From positions 5,539,001-5,603,000 of the forward strand of contig NC_087073.1 of NCBI RefSeq assembly GCF_026151205.1: a stretch of DNA of 64,000 nucleotides. Reading direction: 5' to 3'. Both the position numbers and the translations under genes were made by a program. Under the pieces are notes generated by a model that was not told the DNA's origin, made no database searches, and saw nothing but the letters and a program-made list of their open reading frames with translations. The DNA is from Bolinopsis microptera (taxonomy: Eukaryota; Ctenophora; Tentaculata; Lobata; Bolinopsidae). Positions 48,201-63,200 of this stretch are shown piece by piece; within the stretch, counting starts at the first letter, position 1; every line of letters begins with the position of its first letter.

Positions 48201-51200
48201 AGACTGGACACTTACAAACATAGACTGCAGAACTTACTAGACTCTTACGCTATATCAATCGTAAGTCTTTCAGTAGCAAGTGATAGACAATTTGTACCCC
48301 AATTCTTCTTGATGAACTCTGAAATGTTTTGTCTTACTACAGCATATCAATTTATGACTTTATCATTTTTGCCATTGATACATGGTATCCTAACTATTTA
48401 ACAAAATAACAAGCTGTCTCTGAAACTCTACTAGTCTCCCTAAACATCCCTCTTCAGGACCTAGAGGCCCTGAGTCCAGCAGATGAGTTAGAACTGTACT
48501 ACCAAGCTCACAGACGTCTCAAAAACATACTCTCCAAACAAACCCAGATGATGAGGTTCCCTGTGACGGGTTCTCTTTCTGAGGTGGGTCACGTGTCATG
48601 TGTCACGTTTTAAAAATTTTTTAAAAAGAGAGGCTGTGCCTGTTGGCCCACGAGAGGATAGCATATGGATGCTTTGCCTACCTCTGGGGTATGGCAGTCC
48701 TGTGGGAGGATGCCGGTGGAATCAAGATGTGTAATCAAGGACGATGGTAAGTGTTGTGGGGTGTGTCATAGATGAGCGCTTAAGTGGTGGTTGAGTGTGG
48801 AAGAGAGAGGCGAACTAAGACGACGTTTGAGTAGTCGCTATGTTACACTGGTCTGGTCCAACTCCTCTGGCACCATTAAGCGTTTAGTGTGGTTTGCAAA
48901 GTTGACGATGGTGGAGATGTGTTGGTTGTCGAATATGTCATTGACAGAGAGGTCACGTGTCATGATGACAACTCATTAACTTAAAGATGGTGTCCATTAT
49001 TTCCAAACCATCCATTTTCATTATGACTATTGTAGCCATTATCGCTCATCACTTTGTCGGTAGAATTTGTTAAATAGCTGAATATGAGGTCCTGTTGATA
49101 AAACCTGGCAATTTAACTTTTAGTAAGCTCTTTTAAATATCAGCTCTCTTATCTGGTTACCATATCTATTAGATAGATATAAGATATTATCTAATATCTA
49201 TTCTCACTTCAGGACGATATAGACCCGACTCTCGTAATGAACACATTCCTGAAGCCGTCATCCTGGGAACCCCACCGCCAACTATACCCTAAACTAGACG
49301 CAGCTCGACAAGCTGCTATATCTCATATTAAACAGAGGAACACTGTAGATGAGCTGCTGAAAAGTTCTGCTGCTTTTCTTGAAAATGATAGCTTGCAGGT
49401 ACTGGGAGACATCAATACAGTCCCCTTTTTTTGAAGACTTTCTAATTTTAAAAACGAATTATATACCACTAACAAATAACGCTTTTAAACATTACATTAA
49501 TATAACAGGACGTTTCTAAGTCACTGAAGAACTACGTTGCAAACTTGAAGGAGTTGCCAGGTCCAGTACGACCGCACTCTGTAGCCTCTCATCCTGCTGG
49601 CAAAGACACCCAAGCTATGTGGAAACGGATCCATCTTGGAGACAGCCAGAAGTAAGTTACTCAATTCATGTTTACGAGTATTGTTAGAGTTATTTTGTTC
49701 TTAGATAGATTGTTTTATCTGTCTCAAATTGTACTGAAAACTGTATAAAATTAAACTTTTAGTGACGACGCAGATGACAAAGACTCGATAAGCGATGTGA
49801 ACGGTGAAGATGACGGTGTATTGGGAGCCTTATCAGGAAGAGGGCCCCAGTCTAATGGTGTCCACGGTGCTTTCTCTTTCACCCCCGGAAACTTGGGATT
49901 TGGGCACACTGGTAAAACATCTAGTGGTAAAGATGCCCATATGGCTTATCTCATGTTGAGACATCTCAAGTTACGGCATATACGACGATCGGTGAGTAAT
50001 TGTTTGACGTGAAAATAGGAAGCATGCACATACATTTATACTGTCACTTTCTGGACAAGTTGCATGCAAGTTTGCAGTGCAGAGATTGCCCAACTGCAAG
50101 ATGGCAACAGATGCGCGCGTGCTGTGCATTGGCAAAAAGTTGTTTTTGTCACGCGCATAAATAATTTTCTATAGCAAGTAATCACCGTCAAGTATTAGTG
50201 TGACATTTCAAAAAGTTTAGCAATTAAAGCAAGTTTACTCATGTTTAAATTGCTTTCAAGCTAATGATCCTGCGTACCATACGACATTTCAGGAAGATCG
50301 TCCTTAAATGAACAGCTATTTCATATAAATCCTGTAACCTGAAACCATAATTTAGAATTTCAATTCCGGAAATTGTTCTGAGCACATGTTTTATTTGCGA
50401 CTCGTTTCCATGAGTATAAACAAATGAGATTTCTGATCTTTGGGTTCATGATCCTAATTTACGTAATGTCTTCAGTGTCTGGGTATAATAAACTACTTCA
50501 AGTCTGTTGAGCGAACAATAAATCTGGACTTAGTGGGTAACTGGGATAAGAAGAAAGACGGCGACGTTGGACGATCTGATTCCTCTTTCCTCCACAACAC
50601 TCGAATAGAGCACATGTTCGTTTATTAACCATTCTATAAATCTTTCTATCAAGTTTTGGCGAGAATGTTTTTAAAATGATGCTTCTAAAAGACCCCGTAC
50701 TCCCTAAAACATCGGTTAATCTTCAGTCAGAAGATGTACGAATACTTCGAGAGTGGGGATATAGAAAATGTGGATGATTTCTACACGGAGGACGATGGTA
50801 TAACACACGCTCAGGACAGTTCTGGATTCTTTGTAATGTACCAATCTGCTCTGGACCAACTCAAGTGAGACAAGTCTTAGTGTTTCAGCTTTTTTACGCT
50901 ATTTTGAATTCTGGACAGAGCAGATCTTCAAGATTTTATTGAGGTTGATAGGACAGTTCAATAAGTTACGATATGTAAACAAGCTGTTAGAAATACCAGG
51001 AGAGGGTTGAGGAATGTCTTTATCAATAACAATTCTATACTGTTAACACTATTTAACCTATTTTAGAGAATTGGAAGATGAGTTGCTGCTGGTCTGTACT
51101 CACTACATTTCCAAAGACAAAGACAACAGATTTTCAGATGATGAGTCCCAGAACCCATTACCCAGACGGAACTCTGCTTTCACTACTTCAAAACTACTGG

Positions 51201-54200
51201 TGAGACACGTGGTCGCAATTTGGACTGAAAATATTTATTAGGACAACTTTCGTTTCCACTGCTTCAAATGATGATATTGAACTAGAAAGGGGTATTTGAT
51301 CTTGATTTACTATATCTATTTTTACTTCAGAAACACCCACCGTTAGTAGTAGATCTGGTTGCCTACTCACACGTGCAGATTGATAGAACCGCGGTACTTT
51401 TGGACATCTGGAGCCAGGAAATCGCCTTCCAGAAAAACAAGAAAAAGGTTTTTTCTGCCTTCGCAGTTCGCTTGCTTTCACAGATAAATCATGTTTATCA
51501 AGCGATGTCTGATAATATTTTAAAGAGTTTATATCCGAGAGCAGACATTTCATTTTAATTTGTTAATACCTCTATTTTTAAGTACATCATCTTTGAGTAC
51601 TTACCAAACTACTTTCAGTTGATAGATTGCTACATGGAAATTTACAACCACGTTTGGTCGTTGGAAGAAAAGAGAAAATTGGCCCAGGTAACTGAGACAT
51701 GCGATCAATTAATGCCGCCGCCTTAGCGCGCGCGGCTTTCAAACACACTGAGCAATGAAACGCAACTTTATATACAAATTATATATCCGCGTGTGCGCGC
51801 AAATCTCTAACGAGACTGCTGCAGCCAGCTCTTCCCTTGTACAGTAGACCGATGATGATCTTATACATCATGGGTGACTACTGACTATGTTGGGTATCGT
51901 AAAAGCCATATCGGCGTGAGAAGAGCAGACGGATCAGCAGTCAGAGGTGTCTGTTTTTCCCACATAATATGGCTTTTGTCATGCCCTCTACTCTAATCTG
52001 GGCACGATCTATTATTAAATTCATGATTATCAAGCTGAAATTTGTATGATTGATTATCTTATTCATGATTTCACATCAGGTGATGGTGTCTGTAATGTAC
52101 AGAAGACCAAGATATGACGTGGAAGCCCCATATTTTATCAGAACATACATCAACGAAAGTCAGATTATGGCTCAGTGGACCGCACTAACTCAAGAAATGG
52201 CTAACATGACGGTAAGAGTTGAAATTTGTATCATTTGAAAGTAATTAACAGTTTTTGCGAATGGATACAACCGCTTAATTGAGCTTCATGAGTGTGTTCA
52301 AAGTTTGAACCATATTCTGACTCTTATTGATAATCTGTATAATATTGTAACTCTGAACAATGGCTTTACCTTCAGTTTGATACAGAACGTGCGTTCGGAG
52401 ACAGTATATCACAACATGAACTGAACGGCTGTAAGTTCTTACAATTCAATTATTAAATGATAAACTTTCCGCAGATAGATAGCTCCACTATTCAGTGCTT
52501 TATTCTCTCTATACAAGTTATACCGTCACCCAGTCACCTTAGAATCATTATACTTTATAGGGGTGGTGCACTAGCAGCAGGAACATGATGGACCTTAACA
52601 ACCAAATGTGTAGTCTATCAAAATTAAGTCCCAATTTTGCCAAAAATTACTGCTCACCAAAATGATGTTGACCTATCTTATTGTTGACTTTAGTTTTGGT
52701 TGGGCCACTAAACTGTAAATCTCAAGGGATAAATAACTTTCGATAAGTAACCATTTATTTTACCATCAAACTGAGATTATATTAATACCATTGATTAGTT
52801 TCGATACAATACTACCCAATAGCCGCGCAGTTTATTATTGATTCGATTCGCGAAGGCTCTGATAAGATTGCTGTACAAATTAAATGGAAGTGGGCCCGAA
52901 AAGTAACTATCGGTAGAATTATAATTAAGTTATCTAATAGTCATTTCTTAATTACGGGTCCAATTTCTCGTTGTTTGTCCGACCAAGTGTAATCAATACA
53001 TACTACCCTACACAATTGTAGTAAAATCTAAAAAACCTTCACAATTGAGCTGGTAAATTTCCGAGGAACCGATTGAAATCTTAACAATCCTATTTCAGTG
53101 ACGGGAGGATTACCGTTCCAACTGATTAAGAAACAGCCGATCTCCGTGACTCACGCGAGCACGACTCTACAAACCAGCTACTTTCTGGAGTTTTGTAACG
53201 GTTTGGCTAAGGTAGCAGATGTGCCCGCTGCTATTGATCATGCTCTACAGGTATGTAGGATTACATCTCGACAGAGAATCTATCAATAATATTTAAACTA
53301 TTTTCAATAATGTTTTAATGGGTTCTCCGACCAAGTATAATCATGACTTTGTAGAAGAAATAAATAAACTTTTCGTGTGTATTTTATCGTCTGTTATCGT
53401 TATCACATGTCATTGTACTAGCTATGATTGGTCTTCATCGGTTTACCTGGCTAAATTTGACACATATCTTCCTGCAACCTGAATATCGAAACTTCATTAA
53501 AAATTAAGTTACGTAATTGAATTAAATTATTTACATATTAATATTCTAGTGCTAGAAAGATAAGCCCGGTCATGCTGTCTCACAGTTTAAAATTACAGCA
53601 GGTTACCCACCCACCCACCTACACATGGTCCCTAGAACTAGGTCCCCCTACATAACCGGTTAACAGACAACTTGCCTCATATTTCAGGAGTTAGTGTTCG
53701 CAGAGCAGCCGGGAACGACCGGCCAGTTACTGTCCCTTCACAGGCAGCTATTGGAGGCCTGCAAAGTCGAGTGGGTTAAACTGGACACGTGGGGAAACAG
53801 CTACTCTCAAACCGTCCACCATCAGGTACGCGAGCTCTATGTGATTTTCACTTTATATTTGAGCAGAATCAATTAATGGAAATAATTTATCATCCATTTC
53901 TCCTTCACATTTAAACCCTTCCTCTCAAGTTAACCAACACTTGTGCTAAATGTAAACTTAATTTAATATCACTATCGTGTGAAATGGAACGGCGTAGAGA
54001 TGTATTAGGGTTTGAGGCAGTTGTCATAATACTATTATTATATCAGGTGCTGTCCAGCCACGTGACCCACTCTCCCGCCCACCTGCACGTGATCGCCTCT
54101 CAGCACGAGAAGAACATGGTAGCTCAGCTGAATACCCAGTCACGCCACCCCTCCCGCTCTGCTATTCACGCACAGCGGGTCAGCGCCTGGGGCACTGTCA

Positions 54201-57200
54201 TGGAGGTTAGTCACGTCACCCCTCCCGCTCTGCTATTCACGCACAGTGGGTCAGCCCCTTGGGCACTGTTATGGAGGTTAGCAGGGATCCTGATATTGTT
54301 ATATATATAAATAGACGCGATGAATAGGGATGGTGAAATAAACATAAAAACCAGAAATTGTGTCATATTTGTAGTGATCTCAGGGGCCAACTTAATAGCT
54401 TAATCTGATATGACGACAATCTCGAAATTTATCACTCAGACTGTACTATACCTTCACACAGCCACATTGTTTGTGATCGTTCTATTAATTTGCTCAGTAT
54501 TGAGATAAGGCCATGGTTTAGACCAGATTAATCTCATCAAGATTGCATGTCAAGTAACACTACTTGTATTCAATTTTCTCTCATACAGCATTCTAAGCTT
54601 CCCCAGCTACTGAATATATTTTCTGTGTTGGTGTACCGTTGTGTCACGAAAATTACACTGACTTCAAGAAAAATTCTGCGAAATGAGATTGCATTGTTTT
54701 CTAAATTACGAACATTCTAATCACGAAAATTCATATTACGGACCGACTCCGTGACGATCACACGTACAAAGCGACTGATTAAAAAATCAAAATGAATTGT
54801 AAAACAATGCTGTTACCATCCAACAAATTCAGAGCTAATTCTCTGCTCCTCAGATGCTACTGATAAAGGAACGGTTGCAACAAACTGTAATAGAAACGGA
54901 CCTGCTGATAAAGCTGTACAAGTCCCAGGCTAGGGAGCTCGGGTTCGAGCAACACCACGCTCACATCAGACCTGTGGCATTTGAGAGTGGGACCACTTCT
55001 GAGGCCAAGACCACCTTTAGTGGGGACGATGATGTAGCTCTGGACAGGTAAATACCATCCCCAAGTGGTGCCCCATGTGGTACCCCCAAGTGGTGCCCCC
55101 ATGTGGTACCCCTAAGTGGTGCCCCCATGTGGTACCCCTAAGTGGTACTCCACCCTCACATTGGTACCACTAGTACCTTGTCTAATGAACATTTTCTTAA
55201 CAATGAATTTAGTTTGACGGAATGAACTGTAGTCCGTCAGTGTGTCCCTTACTTACAGACAAATCTGGCTTAATGTCAGGTTTTAACTGATATTGCACCA
55301 GGGAGAGATTGCTAGCTTGTGCTGATAGGTAAATTCAGTGGTGTAAAACATGTACTTTTATGTACGTTTTTGTAAGTTTGTATGACAATGAGTTAGTGTA
55401 CCGTGTAAACTGTTGTAAAATTGGCACCTCAAATCTACCTCTGGGAATAGGGGGCCACAGCAGCAGTCGTGCTGGCTTGTGTCATATGTTACCGTACTGT
55501 TAGTCTAACCTTCAGATGGTCAGATCCTAATTCCCAGTTGTAGCGCCAATAAACACATCCCTCACTCACCCCCCCTCAAGCTGTATCAACATACTACAGC
55601 GTCCTCACAATTACTGTAAGCTTGTATCGCATGATCACACCACCTCCACCCCACCGGTCGGAAACATTCCACCCTCCATGAGAAGTAGAGTTGGAGCTTG
55701 CGGAGCCTGCTCTCATGCAATCATACTCTTCTAATCAAGGGAGAGATGACCACCTTATCTCGGGGGGTCGTGAGGCGGCTCTGATATCATGTTGTCTAGT
55801 GTCTGCTGTTATCTAGTCTTTACAAACACCACGTGACATGTCAGACAAGGTGTGCATGTTTGCTGGTATGTTGAACTGTCATGATCAGTGATTGTGATTA
55901 TTTGTTTGACGTAATGAAATGGATGATTTCACTAAATCTGTAAAGAACCTGTCTTAATTTGCAAATACTATTTTATATGGAAGAGTAAAACAGATAAATT
56001 AGACGTTAAGCTGGAACCCACTATTCAGCCGATGATGTAGAAGTGCAATAAATATTATGAGGTTTAATGCTTATCCCTGTTGGCATAATGGACTGACAAA
56101 GCAGTTTTGCTGATTGTAATAACTGACCCTAACGTCCCTTTCAAGGTCCATATAAAGTCTTAACTACAAGTCCCAGGTTTTTAGGAATGTTTGAGCTACA
56201 TTGACGTATAATCTCCCATTATCAGGTATGTGCCTAGCAACAACATTCTGGCGATACAAGAACTTGATGAGAAGGACTTGGGAACGATTGTTTTCCACAC
56301 CAAGGACAGTATCATCAAGGTAGGAGCCCCCCAACCCCAATTATTGTATTAAAGAAGAACCATCGTAGAAACTCTTATTAAATGAACACGGTCTAGCCTT
56401 ATTATTGGGATTTTTTTGCCAAAATTTACAATATCTTCTCTAAAATACAAAAGTAGCCTCACTACAAATGTGTGTTACAGATGTTGATTTTACACGGACT
56501 GAGTAACGTTAGACTGGCTCTGAAGACCCAGCTGGTCCAGAGGAACAACCTGGTTATAGCTGTGGGTCACAACGCTATCTGCACACCCGCTCCAGTGTTA
56601 GTTGCACTGTCAGTGTTACTCAATAATATAGTCATTAGATTGACTTCTCATTTCACCTTCATGTGTTTTCCCACGCCTAATCTCATTTCCGATTTCCTCA
56701 GAAAAAGTTCTATGCCCGGTTCCGGCCGCCCACCCTCCAGTAAAGCAGTAAAAACCAGCGACTACTTCCTTTCCTTGCAACTTGCCCAGGTAATGCTATC
56801 GCTTATAGTCGATCCCTTATTGACCGAACTCAGCTGAAATTTCGTGGATTGAACTCATCTGAAATATTCCAGATTAAACCTACCTGAACTTGAAGTATTC
56901 AGGAGAATACTTATAATCTGAAATTGCCTAGAGGCTAGAGGCTAGAGAATCCCCATAACACAGCATAACAGCCTACAAACTACCCGGATACTGGTCTGTT
57001 AAAGCTACTCAAATTACCGTCCAATATATGATTAATCTGTAGCTTGATACCACCACAGAACGTGATCCGCGACAACATGGTAAAAGATTTCGTGAGAGCG
57101 TCAGTGAAGATCGGGAGAGAAAGAGAGAAGGTGATAGCTCAGAAGCAGGAGAGTGTTGGTCAGTATTGTCAGAACTTACACGATGCCATGTCAGTGTACT

Positions 57201-60200
57201 CATTACGGGTCCAGATCAACAGGAATGTTAAGTCACTCAAGACAGCTCTCAACAAGTTTCCAGAGATCAGGTGAGATCCTCTTTATCCTGTTTATGTGTG
57301 CTGAAAGATAGTATCACTCAAAAAGAAAAAATGCTCCCGAGTTTTGGAGAGTTATAAGTAAAATTAAACTATAATATCTAAAATTAATTTTTCGCCACAG
57401 CGTCCTCAAGCCCCCGATTCAAATTTGTCTGTGACGAAAAACGCGATATCGCGTCATTTTACCAAACGATGAATTCAAATGAACCATTTAATCCTGAAGC
57501 GAGAGCCAGGGTGCGTAATCTCCATAAACTTCAAAAGTAAAAATAACTCTGTTTAAGTTAACATCCGGATATATATCATTGTGGAGTGAGCTTAGCTGCA
57601 GATAGAAATAAAACTTTTACTTTTACCCCTTATTAATACTGAAAACATGACATTTCTCAGCTTTCTTTATCAATAACCAAACTATGCCCTCACATGGTCA
57701 GTTTCCTGACAACATACAAATTTGTTTCTATCAATTGTAGCAGCAGGGTTGGTGGGGGTCTCATGAAACATTAACAACTTGACACGTTATTATACATTAT
57801 ATGAAATTGAATAGTCTTATCAGAAAAGTATGACGTGATGAAAAACACGCTGGCTGTGCCTCATCCATTCGAAAAAAACTGTATATCCCCTTAAAAGTAC
57901 AATGTAACATAAGCAGTCTGTGATTAACACGTACCACATAATATGATAAGGAGCACGGCTCCGAAGCGCAATGGTGCTCGGTGTTGCCAGTTTTCCCTCA
58001 CCGAGTATATTGCAATTACTTTATCATGATGTACTGATGCGGGCAGATTGATTAAACTGCGACCCTGCCCACTGTTTTTAATTAGTGTTTACTCGACCGT
58101 TACAATGGTCCTATGTAAGAGTGTACCTTTGTGAGAGTGTATGTGTTACTGGAGATACCCCAGCCTCAACTCTGCACCCGTGTCAATATGTTCATTATAT
58201 GCAAGCCTCTTGATTTATAATATCATCTCGCCATTCTTTACCAGTGCCAGAAAATGAATGCTTATGATATAAAAATGTGTGATGAGTACTCCAAAACTGA
58301 GCGTATGTGCATATTTGCAGTTGCGCATACCTATGAAATCAATCAAATCATATGATTATGAAGTTTCAACGTTACACACTTCACAGGGACGCACACTTCA
58401 AGATTGGATCTCTGAGCGATGAGCATGCTACGGACGACGACAAACCATTCCTTCCTGTTGATAAGAAGTAAGCATGTTACTTATATATAATATTATGATA
58501 CAACTGTAATACAGTGTATACAACACAATCTGGAACCAACTCTCCTTCTTAGGAGGCGAAAGGAGACGAGGCCTCTCCCTAGATCCCTATCACTACGCAC
58601 GAGTTTGCTTTTAAAATTCGCAGTTATTTACCAAATTCTTCAGAAAATTAAACATTTAATTAAAATTCTCCCTCAGCTACTTCAAGGTACGACCCCGGAA
58701 GTTGCTATCAAACGACGGAAGTCAGGTGATCAACTCATTCTACATTCCCCACCAGTTTGAAGTTCTGGGCATGTTCAATGATCTGGAGGCACCGGAGAGG
58801 AGAAGTGCTCTACAAACTGTACTCGGTATCATGTCAGGTATAGTGGTTATTATGATAATATTATACATATTAAAATAATATATTACGGTTGTTCACTTAA
58901 TCAGTCTATAACTATATTAATATAACGGACATTCATATCATGTACAACGTCAGAATTGTGACAATAAGTTAACTTTTTACATTTTCTTTATTTTTAACGA
59001 GTAGGATAAATCTGGACTATAAGTTAATCTTGTTTCGAAGCCAACTTCAAATCATCCAGGTATACATGACATGGTTGCGTACATGGTGGCCTACGTAAAC
59101 ATGGGCGCGAGTAAAGCCAAGTTAGGATCCAACATGCCCTCCAACGTGGCAGTTGGGGCTGACTGGGGAGGTCCTGAAGCTATATCCCACGAGCTGACTG
59201 AGATCCAACTCCAACTCAGCCATCTGAGCAGCCCTACTGACCCTCAAGAGGTAGGTTTTGTGAGGGGTGTGAGGGGGGACAATTACCGAGATTGGTTTTT
59301 TGTGGTTTTCATTAGTGTTGTCTAAATCTAAAAATCAAATCATACTTTAATACATTTATTTGATCAATTAATTTTAGCTCTAAGCTTTTTTATTGGTGTT
59401 TTGAAAGTTCATTTAATATAGCAAGTTGTAGTCGTAGTGGTAACATGATTTAATTTGAAAATTTCAGATTTTAGAATATTTTGAATGTAAAAGAAAAGTG
59501 TTTTTCCTGGAATTCTACTTCACGATCTCCCACTGCATCCCAGAGACATTCCTTGCCAAAGGAAACGAAAAGGCATTCTTCGTAAGTATTATTTGATGGA
59601 AAATGTTTGCAACTATGGGATTGTTTAGATCTAATGAATAAAGCTGAATACAGATTATGCCTATTTGGTAAAGAATGCTAAGTAGTCATCACAAAACAGG
59701 TGTCAGGATTCAGTGTTTGCATATCCTATCAAATATCATAATTTAAAAGTCATCATCATGACTTATTTATAGAATCCTTTACCATTGAGATACTTACGAA
59801 TCTTATTCATAGAACTCTTTACCAGACGAAACATTTACACGTATCATGAAATGAACTCTTCTGAGACGATTGCGTGGTTTATTAATATCTCTCTTGAAGA
59901 CTGTAGACGTAGCAGCAAGCTATTTGCTCGCCAGCAGTGTGTCTGAATGTTATGTATCAGCCTATTCATAGGCCCATATAGTATCGCCTGCACTGGCTGC
60001 CTACCAGCACAACCACTATAAATCAGACTATTCAAGTTCTCAAACACATCTGTATCCGAATTAATAATTTTCAGCGACTAATCCCAGCCGACCACTGAGA
60101 GGGCTAATAGCTCGTCACGTGATCCGAGTTATTATTTAGATCTACGTGAGGGTCCTAGATAAGCAGACGTGCCGTGTTAGTTGATTTGGCGGATTAATTG

Positions 60201-63200
60201 GCACGTGCTGAAGCGAGCTGTCTCGTGTGTCACGTGGTGAAGTGGCTTATCAGATACTGACCTTAATTTTATCAGATACTGACCTTAATTTTATCAGATA
60301 CTGACCTTAATTTTATCAGACAATGGCTTTAATTATTGCTGCCATCAAAGCTTCCAACCAGCCCTCTATTACCAAAGAAAGCAAGAATTAATCAAAAGTT
60401 TGATTGAAAACTGAAGCTGACAACTTTGTCTTTAAGGGATTTTAATTTATTTTGTAGTTTGTGGCTGAAAATATTCTTCGAATATCAGTGAAGGCTCAAA
60501 AAAGGTGTTTCCCCCATAATTATATTCCTCCAAGAGTGGTCACTAGATTTATAAGTACTCTAGGGTAGAGGCGAAACCCTGCAAAATCTTGGCAAATATA
60601 TTGTCCAATGTCCGGGTTCCATATGAGCAATGTGCTAACTTGTACCTACCACCCGACCCCTACCCTCACACCACCCACCAGCTAGTAAAACCCTTTACCA
60701 GACTGAAGGACACTCTATTTCAGGGAGCTGATTCACGTCAATGTTATGTTTAGTCCTTCATCTTATATGTTCTTGTCTGTTATAGAACACGGAGTCTGCA
60801 CTGAATATCTGTAAGCTTATATGGGAAAAAATGAGAGTCTCCACTCAGTGTAATAAATCAAATATTAGGTACTCTCATTTTGTCCCAAATAATCGAATAT
60901 GATCGACTCACAAGCGAGAAAAAAAGATATCGAGTATCTGTAAGCTTGGGAAAGGGGAAGGGGGTAAACATCATCCTCCACCAACCTAACCTAAAACCAC
61001 CCTCCAGGCAGTGTCCGGGTCTTAGAACAGACAGTGAGAGACGTGAGTGACCTGCCACAGCGATGTCTCCGGTCTCTCCTCCCCCACACACGAGGCGAGA
61101 TGTATCCTCACCAGGCTGCCACCATTCTCCCCTACAGGTACAGTGTACACACTATGTACTGATTTGTACTGTATCCAACTCGTTCTGTTTCAGGGACTGT
61201 GTTATATCTGCATTCACTAGTGGCATCACCTTTAATTATACCGTATTAGTCGGTCCTCAATATCAGTGAATATTTCAGTAGATAATTCCTCAAAAGGTTA
61301 TTATCTAACAGCCTAGTATCAGTGGATGAAAGTATTCCAATTAATCTGGAAGTCTGATACAATACCACTTTCTCACCTGATACTATCTAGATTTAATACT
61401 ATCTCTATTTAATCACACTTCTTCAGATCGTTTGCGGCTCAACACGGTCCCTTCGTCACTTCTCAGTGGCAGTGCGAACAGATATCCTCTCTCCTTACTG
61501 TCGGACTGTCCCAACTGAACGAGTTCAACAGGTCTGCTATTTACTGCGTTTTTACTCACCGTCACACCGTGGTCGTTGGAAGATGTTACGTAGTGGGGAG
61601 GGGTTTTGGAGTAGCTTACGCTAGTGTTATTTCTACACAATGGCTATGTGTGAAGTGGATTACGGTGGGGAAACGGGGCTCGCATCATACAAACGTTTTA
61701 GTGTAGCCAATTAAAATGGACACGTGGTCACAGGTAAACATTTTGGGGAGGGGTTTCAAGTTGCAATTCTACCCAGATACAGTGGCAAACAGAAAGTATT
61801 CTGAAACATTGTTTCTTTAATTTTACAAAATTACAAGTTGAAACCCTACAAATTAAATCTTGCGCCCTCGTTTTAATTATACACGCCTTCCTAAAATCTA
61901 ATAATTAGCAATTTCGCTGTTTAGCTATGACAGTTTAATGCCAATGGAGCTACGGTAACACCAGTTGCTACAGTAACTCTGAGAGCAAGAATTTGTCTAA
62001 TTGCTTTAATGTTTTTAGAGCATTGGCAGCAGCCTAACTTGCATTGACCATTGAACAACCTTTACCCCTAGACTTTCAAGGAAATAACAATATCCTTCAC
62101 TTAATTAAATTATTAAATCACGTTCCTTTGTAAAACTGCTGACTAGCCCCCAGTTGGTGGAACGGTAATTGCATGCTTGCAAATGGTCCACCACTCGCCC
62201 ACCCAGTCTCTGCATGCTAGGGCGAGTTCCAAAAGAAAACATTCTGCTGTTTAAGTTGCGGACTGTACAGCATACAGTGGGTACACGTATTTAGGTGATC
62301 ATTAAAGCCGGAAGCAATGTGATTAAACCAGCTGTAGGTCCGATACTCCAGTCAATATCACATGTAATATCTGCTAAAGTTGGACCACCCTTTTAGGATT
62401 ATTATTAGTCAAGATCAGCTTGCCTGGAGGTTACCTGGAGATTAACATTACCTCACCCTTCAGAGACGTAGCTAACGGTGAAGTGGTGGGGGTGTCCCTT
62501 CTTTTGGAGGACGTGCTACATCAGGGTCGAGCAAAACAGGACAAACATTTAGCGACCAACCCTCTGGTGGAACCAACTGAACATTACAGCAACATTGTTA
62601 ATCCTTTCAGCAAACTTAAATCTCCTAAATTGAGTGAGTATAAGGCAGGTCTTACAAATTTATTGTGAAAACATTATGAAACATTGGTTCACATGTAACC
62701 CCTAATCCCTGCCTTAATCCTGTAACATACCCTTGCACCGCCCTTCCCCCTCTGTAACCCCCCATTTCCCCCTCTGTAACCCCTCATTTCCCCCTCTGTA
62801 ACCCCCCATTCCCCCTCTGTAACCCCTCATTTCCCCAGGAATGCACGGCTCAGCCTCTGCCTCCTCCTCTAGAGTACAAAGTGCAGTTGGCAGTGTAGTT
62901 GCAGGAGAAGACATTGACATCAGCTTCCTGAACGACAACTACATGTCGCTAGTCGACCAGGAGCCACTTCTTCAAGACGAGATCAACTATTTAAAGGTGT
63001 TTAACAGTTATTATTTTTAATGGTCACATAGTTCTGTGGTTTTAATGTGTTTTCTTCTGATTTAATTTCACGCAATTGTGGTTAAGCCTGCATATTACAA
63101 ATTTGTTGGTGAATACTGAAGTCTGACTGGTCACATCTGAATAGTCAGTAATTTTGATTTTCACAAGCTTGATTCTGCTTCTGCCGTATATACAAATTGT

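Noticed and set aside
56481-56837. Extended 121-codon reading of the exon at 56481
   Set aside because: The frame past 56594 is intronic; the next exon at 56702-56739 joins in another frame and restores the conserved protein.
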